13,567 bases of DNA from Cyanobacteria bacterium UBA1221 (GTDB lineage: Bacteria; Cyanobacteriota; Vampirovibrionia; Gastranaerophilales; Gastranaerophilaceae). This document shows, in pieces, positions 10,601-13,567 of the stretch. The notes beneath the pieces were generated by a model. The model was given only the letters and a program-made list of their open reading frames with translations, was not told the DNA's origin and did not search any database. Positions within the stretch are counted from its first letter, which is position 1. Each line of letters starts with the position of its first letter. Location of the stretch: NCBI GenBank assembly GCA_002309425.1, contig DBXD01000022.1, positions 1 to 13,567 of the forward strand. Reading direction: 5' to 3'. The position numbers and the translations under genes were made by a program.

Positions 10601-13567
10601 TGTTGCAAAAATTCTGTCCGCCATTTCTTTTTGGGCTTCTGTCATTTTTGGAGGCTTAATTTCGTTTATGATTCTTGTGATAGCTTCTATATCCACGTTA
10701 TTTGCCATTGCCGCAATAATTTGCAGCTTTGCGAGTTTTTGTTCGGGGTGCGGAAGTTCACTCAGTTTTTGACGCAGTAGAGTTTTGGTTTCCTCATTAA
10801 GATTACTCAAGAATTTCGCATCGATTAGCAGGCTGCTTAAGCCTTTGTATTTAAGTCCGACAGCATGATATAATACGGATTCTCCCGCGATATTGACTAT
10901 GTTTTGAACCCCATCAAAGTGGTTAATAATAGTTGTTGTTAATAATTCCGAAGGAACATCCATATCCTGATGTTTTAATAATTTTATATTTTTATTAAAG
11001 TAATCCAGGGTTTTGCAGAGAGTCATAAATTCATCATCCGATAGTTTTGCCAGCCACTTCCAACCTAAATCTCGGAGACATTTTATTACTGCAGTTTGTT
11101 CAGATGTCATTTCCTCTGTTTTGATACCGAGAGAACTTGCTATTGATTTAAGCAGTTCATTCTGTTCCGCTTCAGTTGACGGCATCAACGGAAATTCTTT
11201 TTTTAATTCGTAATTTATTCCGAAATCATCCTCCTGAGTTGCCAAAAATTTTAACAAAGGCATTTTTGCACTCTCAGGAATTTCACTTATATCTTTTAGT
11301 CCGTAGAAATCTTCATATCGGCAGGCTTTGATAAGTGCTTGCACTGACAATTCGGATACTCTGTCACGACCCATTTTCTCGTTTAAATTTTGTATTTGTT
11401 CGTAGGAAATATTTGCATCCAGTTTTATTAATGCCGGAATTTTTTTTGCATCTATTACTCCTATACCTTTTTGGGTATAGTCTGATACCAGTCCTAACGC
11501 ATAAGTATAATCCATACATTGTCGCCCGCTCTTAAGAATATCTATAATTTCCTCGGGTGAGAGATTCAGAGCCTTTTCGGTACACGCTTTTTCGACAAAT
11601 TCTATGGTATTAGGGCCATTGTAATCTGCATACTCAAGAATTTCCGGTACTTTATCTTTTGGGAAATCAAGAGTTTTGTCCAGACACAGCAGTTCTGTCA
11701 AACCGATATTCTTATCAACGACTTTTGACATAATATTTTCAACCAATTCCGGAGACATATTATCGGAAAGCATCGCTTTTGCCAGATTATATTCTCTTTC
11801 GCTGTATATATCTGTTGCAGTATCCAAAATTAGAGTTTTCGTATAGTCATCTTCATATTTATCGTAGTATTCATTTATAAATTTTTTGTTAACCTCATTT
11901 AAATTTGCCAGATTGCTCTTGCATATATTCTCTATAATTGTTTTGTCATATCGTCCATTTGCAATCCCAGATATTATGTATGCCAGATTATCTTTTTGTG
12001 CAATGTATCTTAAAGCCTTAATGTCAACATCTTTTCCTGCGATTTCAACTATGTATTTGTCAATATTTTCCAGTCTTGTTTTTAGTTCTTCTGCTGATAC
12101 CTCAGGGTTGCGCAGCCCCTGATAAAACGTACTGTACTTGTCATATAACAGATTAAAACCATAATCCAGCAAGAGTTTGAATTTTTCTTCATAACACGGA
12201 GAATTTTCCGATTCTGATAATATTCTCTCTATTTTTTGCATTGGTACATTCTTTTTATCAAACATTATCTTTGCAATTTCTGAGTTGTTTTGGGTAATAT
12301 CTTCTGTTATATCTCTCAAAATGTAGAAGCATAGCTCTTCTTTTGAGTTGATAATACGGTTGCGGAAAGATGATTCCAACTCAGGATTCATTGCAAGCAA
12401 TCGTTCAACAGACTCTTTGAAGCTGTGGCCGAAGGCTTCTCCGCGTGTTTCTGCCTGTATATCCATATAGAACTTAAACAATTCGGGATTCCGGGTAAGA
12501 TTTTCTTCTATGTACTCCTTATCGTCATAATCAAATACTTCTGCGTCATCATTTTTTCTTAGAATATGCTCATATTTCTTTACGAAATCCGACACCAGCA
12601 TTTCTTCCATTGAATTTACATCCAAATACTGATTAGTCCAGGGGTGGATAAATCGAATTTCATTCGGATTCAAATCCAGCTGCGTCGTTAACTCTATTGC
12701 ACGTGAAACCATTTCGGGGTGTGAGCTTGCTGTTGAAACCCATACAAAAACATTGCCGCTTTCAAGTGTTTTTAAATCAGCGATTTTTTCAAGAAGTTCC
12801 ATGTTTTTCTTTGCCAATTCAGGAATTTCTATAAAATTCAGTCGGTCACAAAATGCAGGATTTTCCTGTAATATTTTTGTCAATTTATCAGCCTTAACGG
12901 GATCGGTTTCTTTTATTTTTAATATTTCACTTATATTTAACCAATCCATAAGCGGGGTTTCCCCATTTTTCAGCGCAGCAAGGGCTTCAAAATCTTCAGG
13001 GTATTTTTCATATAATTCGGCGATATCGCTGATACTGTACGCATCGAACCTGTATGATTCATCAGGATTTTTGAATTCCAACAGTTTTTCCACAGCCGCA
13101 GGATATTTTGCCTGGGCCTCTTCCAGTTTCTCTATATCTTTTTCATTAAACCTCAAAGAACCGTCTTTATTTGTCATGGTGCGGAAATCAGCTTTGTCTG
13201 CTGCGTGTGCCGCCTGCTCAGGTTTGCTTTCGGGTTCAATTTCAGATGGCATTTCTTCTTTGCCATCGGGGTCAATTCCGCCCTCTAATGCTCTTTTTTC
13301 TTTCAATGCTTGTTCATCAGAAGCCCCTGTCATAACCTCTTGGTCTAAAGAAAGTTCAACGACTTCGGCTCTTGGTGGCTCATATACTGCCTGAGGTTTT
13401 GTATTGGCTACAGACTCGGTTTTTCCTGCCTCGGTTTCGGCTCCCATCTCAGCAACTCTGACTTCAGGAGTTCGGTTAGTTGTTTCTTTTACTTCAGTCT
13501 TTTCTGTCGGTTTTGGAGGTTCGGGAGGGGTTTCTTCCGGGATAATCCAAGATACTTTTTTACCGTT
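1634..13567 (-). CDS. Giant multidomain protein with C-terminal calpain-like (C2) cysteine protease, 5' partial
   Basis: The frame is open from the right edge to the TGA at 1636-1634. There are 3,937 codons from the first in-window Met (13447) and 40 further open codons upstream. That Met has no Shine-Dalgarno sequence, and the Pro/Glu/Lys/Thr-rich composition runs across it, so the true start is off-window. Order by residue from that Met: disordered leader to ~88; helical region ~89-801; module copy 1 802-1436; helical region 1437-2466, with short repeats from 1625; module copy 2 2467-3102; disordered linker 3114-3163; helical region to ~3634; calpain-like protease ~3635-3937. I see no membrane segment; a signal peptide would be outside the window. 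Calpain-type proteases make limited, regulatory cuts, so a large scaffold presenting one at its end suggests a targeted or autoprocessing protease. Whether it is secreted, surface-bound or cytoplasmic cannot be told. The frame is continuous, with no frameshift. Function beyond protease is inference. Confidence 0.96.
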   Translation of the reverse strand, partial: NGKKVSWIIPEETPPEPPKPTEKTEVKETTNRTPEVRVAEMGAETEAGKTESVANTKPQAVYEPPRAEVVELSLDQEVMTGASDEQALKEKRALEGGIDPDGKEEMPSEIEPESKPEQAAHAADKADFRTMTNKDGSLRFNEKDIEKLEEAQAKYPAAVEKLLEFKNPDESYRFDAYSISDIAELYEKYPEDFEALAALKNGETPLMDWLNISEILKIKETDPVKADKLTKILQENPAFCDRLNFIEIPELAKKNMELLEKIADLKTLESGNVFVWVSTASSHPEMVSRAIELTTQLDLNPNEIRFIHPWTNQYLDVNSMEEMLVSDFVKKYEHILRKNDDAEVFDYDDKEYIEENLTRNPELFKFYMDIQAETRGEAFGHSFKESVERLLAMNPELESSFRNRIINSKEELCFYILRDITEDITQNNSEIAKIMFDKKNVPMQKIERILSESENSPCYEEKFKLLLDYGFNLLYDKYSTFYQGLRNPEVSAEELKTRLENIDKYIVEIAGKDVDIKALRYIAQKDNLAYIISGIANGRYDKTIIENICKSNLANLNEVNKKFINEYYDKYEDDYTKTLILDTATDIYSEREYNLAKAMLSDNMSPELVENIMSKVVDKNIGLTELLCLDKTLDFPKDKVPEILEYADYNGPNTIEFVEKACTEKALNLSPEEIIDILKSGRQCMDYTYALGLVSDYTQKGIGVIDAKKIPALIKLDANISYEQIQNLNEKMGRDRVSELSVQALIKACRYEDFYGLKDISEIPESAKMPLLKFLATQEDDFGINYELKKEFPLMPSTEAEQNELLKSIASSLGIKTEEMTSEQTAVIKCLRDLGWKWLAKLSDDEFMTLCKTLDYFNKNIKLLKHQDMDVPSELLTTTIINHFDGVQNIVNIAGESVLYHAVGLKYKGLSSLLIDAKFLSNLNEETKTLLRQKLSELPHPEQKLAKLQIIAAMANNVDIEAITRIINEIKPPKMTEAQKEMADRIFATDKTYEEQIEDFIREFDVPEERQETIRRFLLSQNLNKKYLVPPSIEEQVAIMDRKINSIKNNDKIPADKKAEYLAQIETQKADIIANPEEHTKARLNDPAMKALIAQVEAHINLPNQDKAFTKAVNRELYKCLNIETTDELLAAVNYDSKYIANLFGGINEEWFEENFNELINLIKENPGKKLTEIIMQIPENQETKKMFEKLGLDFDRWMTFNPESRQAFTVKVDVQGAVNAARQNLRKELNSELAKRLDPEQMAKINQILTDNSIETAGQKDLPKIIKLIEKELETNEYWKQNTPDINTFKNHISGHKKKIHDVKQLKDTTEELFVRLWDKNNVGRNIFFGNHVGCCTSVGKFNSFAAPQHLMNAFVNGIEIVDKGGNSLGNSMCYFAKVDGKLTFVIDSFEANGKLAAAPEVTDAVIEYAQKVCAEMGVPDANIILGPNFNNVNLDRCIETPNHTVEVIGRAPKNTYIDCVGGRGTINIPATERRMNEIMDLYPLKDKYTDTIKTVLKEADFEDKNIEAIVSVIPDLHCAEVFSKYIEKCSAQGNEDLHYLKALKTPEKLQDFVELLEDKDLPEISPVAARLITYTDKEELKEIIKSGYLSGERKFDSGEFEATMKIEEPEKRANMIKLCGSRLFARSQWYELYQNAEYLDLTKLDRINGMMDRLNWDDEYPCSSAKKLLELSDEQLDIIEKRGLLKNIEGRKNKLSPEDVLLLTEVSDEAWETIKRRNLLKDIEDENSNGTYTRRLSASQIIPLAKLTDSEFENVGKRQLLTLKDIRSYYGNDSIDGETLYKLAVMDDGTFAEFKDLYDMTYVKKENRHVGGRYEDTETTERRFYVNECVQMVTAPKEVKQRIAEQDLINTTRNGKLLTGHEIMEIANQNGRRRVIMDRFLKMESSKGGHMYSPDDARRLSRLSDDQLKIAEDRHLFDEYTVTTLYGNNIEKFEVYQIKNLVKIPDTIWDFMEKSNLKSFISAREFSELAGMSPEQWKRAFDGGILPVKDKSKIEAKELIYVTALDEKCWQRYINDLLPVREDIQIGMDLLYNNIANFGTITALDEVAYNRYKEIMTIKRGAAHLEKFSLNDFLEVAHVTEKQWARIKKDLYIISKLDEQLSGREIKALAELDEKNYDRAIEIIQKFQTATDKISIKNKIDKLIEVAKCDDSVYEEVKPLLDSKFFDADIEILNKTIKLTPNQRERINKDLMNINLSQGDKLLLAALPQDKYEEALKLATSPLRANHTLSGGVIYKLVNLESEKYNKIKDLILLENTNGYQIGLGAWSFGDDIELLLNDEMMQRFKNDFLPIAQNTKKPKLPTSVSDIEAILQLPEEQYKTAIENMKYINSVPNGLYDFQVKEFALLDKESFAKVKELLSIDNLGEYQLSRDEIIEISKLEPEKYRRCLNEIIPVADKCLKLGFYYSDENPILTLSRLSNDEYKRIKYFLPKLSQLTSKIIKEISILSKSEINNFVNRDIPGSDLTVGEKIELAKLRDSEYEKLLERVNPEIPLSLNSHLKLSHLSDEDYLVAKRTLEFFNKNIKLLKQHDIDVTNKILSNMIVNNFTGVTNIEYILGESVLKHAVGLKYEGLKRLLENAGTLSSLDIETINLLKEKLNELPHPEQKLAKLQIIAAMANNVDIEAITRIINEIKLPKMTEAQKEMADRIFATDKTYEEQIEDFIREFDVPEERQETIRRFLLSQNLNKKYLVPPSIEEQITAMDKKINSVKNNDRIPADKKAEYLAQLEAQKADIIANPEKYKKARLNDPAMKALIAQVEAHINLPNQDKAFTKTINRELYKCLNIEATDELLTAINYDSKYIANLFGGMSEERFKENFDKLINLIKENPGKKLTEIIMQIPENQETKKMFEEFGLDFDRWLTFNPESRHHFTVVVDVAKSVQSAKQNLTNELNSELAKSLAPEQMAKIHQILTDNNFETAGQKDLPKIIKLIEKELETGEYWKQNTPDINTFKDHIDIHKKNIHDIEQMKDSTEELDVRLWDKDDVGRNIFFGNHVGCCTSVGKFNSFAAPQHLVNAFVNGIEIVDKAGNSVGNSMCYFAKVDGKLTFVIDSFEANGKLGAAPEVTDAIIEYAKKVCEEMGVPDAVIMVGGNPYNKINLERFNLTGGHTVEVIGRAPEDTYIDCVGGRGTINIPATNRAMREIKDLHRDKSEASSASVSPDTPEPTDVYEAAAEATAVSEPQTSSVTEPSNSSTAAQEGTKATHVLNSYDNFNKFDKDFQTEVIAYYNTLSKYQKGTLLGVIKYGISSENLKQIMANVKILNNIAKNINDIKKIFKNKGALEKETRGNILYNLVMMREFYPENYNKFVTSKGYKEVVKGTLNIKLLKSLKYDDPCTEDYFYNAFNNIEFDTEQRLRSSENLAIYNEGMVKAIVELNPTRQEEIMNCLENAKDKEFMLKVVKDIMKMSDAFEKQLTEEEAKEIYRRPGEINAFKNKLIDLLSICSKDPDTFMFAANSAKNDSDMAFNVDNFHSLCNALLKLPENLNEELFRCWYENKKVFTHNKIKNTVDFLQKTGNMELVRKILENKESDILNYLSENNAEYVEQHMEVPLAEKWTLIKLAKEMPEMKSSENWEKIETCYKKFVNDIGFERLKKNVNVYSGLFDLAVNSPEQYQKILKVLDDGLFDMIERGDVSDHMLTKLNRNSDFSPDFYRDFELVKAGKPVNPEFPAGTPLEEVFSKTKAGDAISIGEQMYINDGKRIIEWQMTKEKYNELFPPIVRFATTQTYLGNCYLVTSIASAMSNPIARSDFYKSFKQEGNDIIVTVKAYENYNGSHTFINCEYDEKAKGPYHLVGCKGLKMYEETYHRVALREASMDHLPYLSEDMNQYSIMQRGVGGFQAEAMSEILGIENLGTFNVTDPQVTKTGYTKIIVMNSTKDRNEAETKKYITKLANLPHFILYFGTIPKPDSASESSILKEYNLVSNHAYTIVGYDETTGIVKICNPHCAGVVTDIPIEVLSKYVNSISITDLRKGD
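1637..2545 (-). other. Calpain-like cysteine protease domain (peptidase family C2)
   Basis: Residues ~3635-3937 of the giant protein, reaching its C-terminus. The motif QTYLGNCYLVTSIASA matches the calpain pattern Q-G-x-L-G-D-C-W-L-x-x-A-I-A-S. Q3688 precedes nucleophile C3694 by six residues, the same spacing as Q99/C105 in calpain-2. The later motif SNHAYTIVGY supplies H3888, and KICNPHCAG supplies N3906, matching calpain H-A-Y-S-V-x-G and R-N-P-W-G. In between, a segment with MQRGVGGFQAEAMSEILG matches the calpain stretch ending in a G-G-x-x-x-x-a-x-x-x-x-T-G motif. The Cys codon is 2368-2366, His 1786-1784, Asn 1732-1730. The domain ends soon after the final strand (ISITDL), so the core looks complete. 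There is no penta-EF-hand or C2 domain after it, as in animal calpains. I infer an active enzyme because all catalytic positions are present. A distant papain-like relative is the alternative. Confidence 0.86.
1639..1646 (-). promoter_or_regulatory. Shine-Dalgarno of the 99-residue gene, embedded in the giant gene
   Basis: On the minus strand AAAAGGAG falls in the final Arg-Lys-Gly-Asp codons of the giant gene, nine bases before the ATG at 1629. A ribosome finishing the giant gene would cover this site, consistent with termination-reinitiation coupling. It also decides the start codon of the small gene. Confidence 0.8.
2546..3958 (-). other. Helical region preceding the protease domain
   Basis: Residues 3164 to ~3634 are predicted by eye to be almost entirely helical and charged (for example TGNMELVRKILENKESDIL, SPEQYQKILKVLDDGLFDMI). 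The large module is absent, and the repeat pattern is weaker than in 1625-2466. It may be a pro-region or a spacer for the protease; no family is recognised. Confidence 0.5.
3959..4108 (-). other. Disordered Ser/Thr/Glu/Ala/Pro-rich linker before the protease half
   Basis: Residues 3114-3163 contain runs such as SEASSASVSPDTPEPTD and TEPSNSSTAAQEGTKA, with few hydrophobic residues. The DNA is visibly richer in G and C than its surroundings. It separates the repeat/module scaffold from the C-terminal helical-protease part, so it probably acts as a flexible hinge. It could also be a processing site; that is speculation, as no cleavage motif can be defined. Confidence 0.75.
4142..6049 (-). repeat. 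Intragenic module copy 2 (residues 2467-3102)
   Basis: Second copy of the 635-residue module, starting at LSDEDYL and ending after GTINIPAT. It is colinear with copy 1 at a constant 4,995-base offset until one extra codon in copy 2 around residue 3058 (GGNPYNKIN against GPNFNNVN), after which the offset is 4,998. DNA identity is highest at about 5521-5760 against 10516-10755, where I count 7 differences in 240 bases; elsewhere it falls to about 90% or lower. It leads directly into the disordered linker rather than into more helical repeats, unlike copy 1. Confidence 0.95.
4160..4627 (-). other. Cys-Cys domain, second copy (unassigned alpha/beta domain)
   Basis: Residues ~2941-3096. It keeps every key position of the first copy: GNHVGCCTSVG (C2961-C2962), VIDSFEANG, HTVEVIG (H3071) and TYIDCVGGRG (D3086). 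It differs from the first copy mainly in a variable loop (residues ~3053-3069), where it carries one extra residue. Conservation of both Cys, the Asp/Glu/Asn cluster and the His-Asp pair, while surrounding helices have diverged, argues that these residues matter for activity or folding. Confidence 0.6.
6050..8575 (-). repeat. Array of about 20 degenerate helical repeats (residues 1625-2466)
   Basis: The segment between the two modules reads as a run of ~33-45-residue units with approximate pattern L-S-x-x-E-I-x-x-L-A-x-L-[ST/D]-[DE]-[EK]-x-[YFW]-x-x-[AI]-[KR]-x-x-L-[LI]. Clear examples are LSPEDVLLLTEVSDEAWETI, LSASQIIPLAKLTDSEFENV, LSGREIKALAELDEKNYDRA and LSRDEIIEISKLEPEKYRRC. I count roughly 20-23 units by eye, with loops of variable length. 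The pattern suggests paired helices stacking into a solenoid, as in armadillo/HEAT-like scaffolds, but no named repeat family is recognised. Unlike the large modules, these units are diverged at DNA level. Confidence 0.7.
9140..11044 (-). repeat. Intragenic module copy 1 (residues 802-1436)
   Basis: About 635 residues that recur at residues 2467-3102, exactly 1,665 codons (4,995 bases) later. The first ~95 residues (from LSDDEFMTL) match the other copy at only about half of positions. From E897 (ELPHPEQ) identity jumps: one mismatch in the next ~100 residues, and about 61 mismatches in the 487 residues 897-1383 by hand count. Homology ends just after RGTINIPAT. The content is mostly helical and highly charged, with a Cys-Cys domain at the end. 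No function is known to me for the helical part. Confidence 0.95.
9158..9622 (-). other. Cys-Cys domain, first copy (unassigned alpha/beta domain)
   Basis: Residues ~1276-1430. Key features in order: VRLWDK; GNHVGCCTSVG with C1296-C1297; a strand NGIEIVDK; a strand ending in VIDSFEANG (D1349, E1352, N1354); an amphipathic helix TDAVIEYAQKVCAEMG; a strand ANIILG; HTVEVIG (H1405); then TYIDCVGGRG (D1420). The strand-strand-helix-strand order resembles GNAT acyltransferases, but no Q/R-x-x-G-x-G acetyl-CoA loop is visible. The order Cys, His, Asp with H-x-x-E-V and D fifteen residues later also resembles transglutaminase-like/papain-fold enzymes. I cannot choose between these, and a non-enzymatic role is possible. 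Confidence 0.6.
11045..13183 (-). other. N-terminal helical region of the giant protein
   Basis: Residues ~89-801. Helical units with a recurring feature of about 35-40 residues are visible early on, for example EKDIEKLEEAQAKYPAAVEK, SISDIAELYEKYPEDFEALA and NISEILKIKETDPVKADKL. They resemble the array at 1625-2466 only loosely. No enzymatic motif is visible and no family is recognised. Confidence 0.5.
13184..13567 (-). other. Pro/Glu/Lys/Thr-rich disordered leader of the giant protein
   Basis: The frame reads NGKKVSWIIPEETPPEPPKP at the window edge, then Thr/Glu/Lys-rich sequence to residue ~88 (EMPSEIEPESKPEQAAHAAD). The composition is uniform across the Met at 13447, which supports a start further upstream. 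The function may be a flexible tether; sorting signals, if any, lie off-window. Confidence 0.7.

Noticed and set aside
4142..11044. Long direct repeats as an insertion sequence or composite transposon
   Set aside because: The repeats are in-frame coding sequence, with no transposase, terminal inverted repeats or target-site duplications.
12753..13394. 213-codon plus-strand open frame
   Set aside because: It lies wholly antisense to the giant gene; the Ser/Phe/Ala-rich translation is typical of the shadow of a Glu/Lys/Leu-rich frame.
13445..13447. ATG as the true start of the giant gene
   Set aside because: No ribosome-binding site precedes it, and the same Pro/Glu/Lys/Thr-rich reading frame stays open for 40 more codons to the window edge.

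Overview
The window is AT-rich bacterial DNA with all genes on the minus strand. It holds two small complete genes and most of one giant gene. The standard genetic code fits: the giant gene ends in TGA, and its roughly 3,980 codons contain no internal stop. Ribosome-binding sites are of the AAAGGAG type. No rRNA, tRNA, mobile-element gene or taxonomic marker is present, so the organism cannot be placed firmly. The AT-rich codon use, giant helical-repeat protein and Firmicutes-like secreted protein would suit a host-associated (for example gut) anaerobe or an uncultivated lineage; that is inference only.

Layout in the direction of transcription (right to left). From 13567 down to 1634 runs a single open frame, still open at the right edge, so its true start lies outside the window. 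Residue numbers here count from the first in-window Met at 13447. The protein has a Pro/Glu/Lys/Thr-rich disordered leader; an N-terminal helical region; a ~635-residue module (copy 1, residues 802-1436); a ~1,000-residue helical region that includes about 20 degenerate short helical repeats; a second copy of the module (residues 2467-3102); a Ser/Thr/Glu/Ala/Pro-rich linker; another helical region; and a C-terminal calpain-like (family C2) cysteine protease domain. The protease domain has the Q-x5-C oxyanion/nucleophile motif and the later His and Asn. Each module copy ends in an unusual Cys-Cys domain that I cannot assign firmly.

Four bases after the giant gene comes a 99-codon gene (1629-1330). 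Its Shine-Dalgarno sequence lies inside the last codons of the giant gene, so the two are almost certainly co-transcribed and probably translationally coupled. After a 140-base gap with a candidate promoter and a perfect 16-bp palindrome, a 364-residue secreted protein is encoded (1189-95). AT-rich hairpins that may terminate transcription lie beyond it.

The most interesting unit is the giant protein plus its small coupled partner: a very large scaffold ending in a calpain-type protease, with an internally duplicated Cys-Cys module whose copies sit exactly 4,995 bases apart in frame and show a mosaic of near-identical and diverged stretches.
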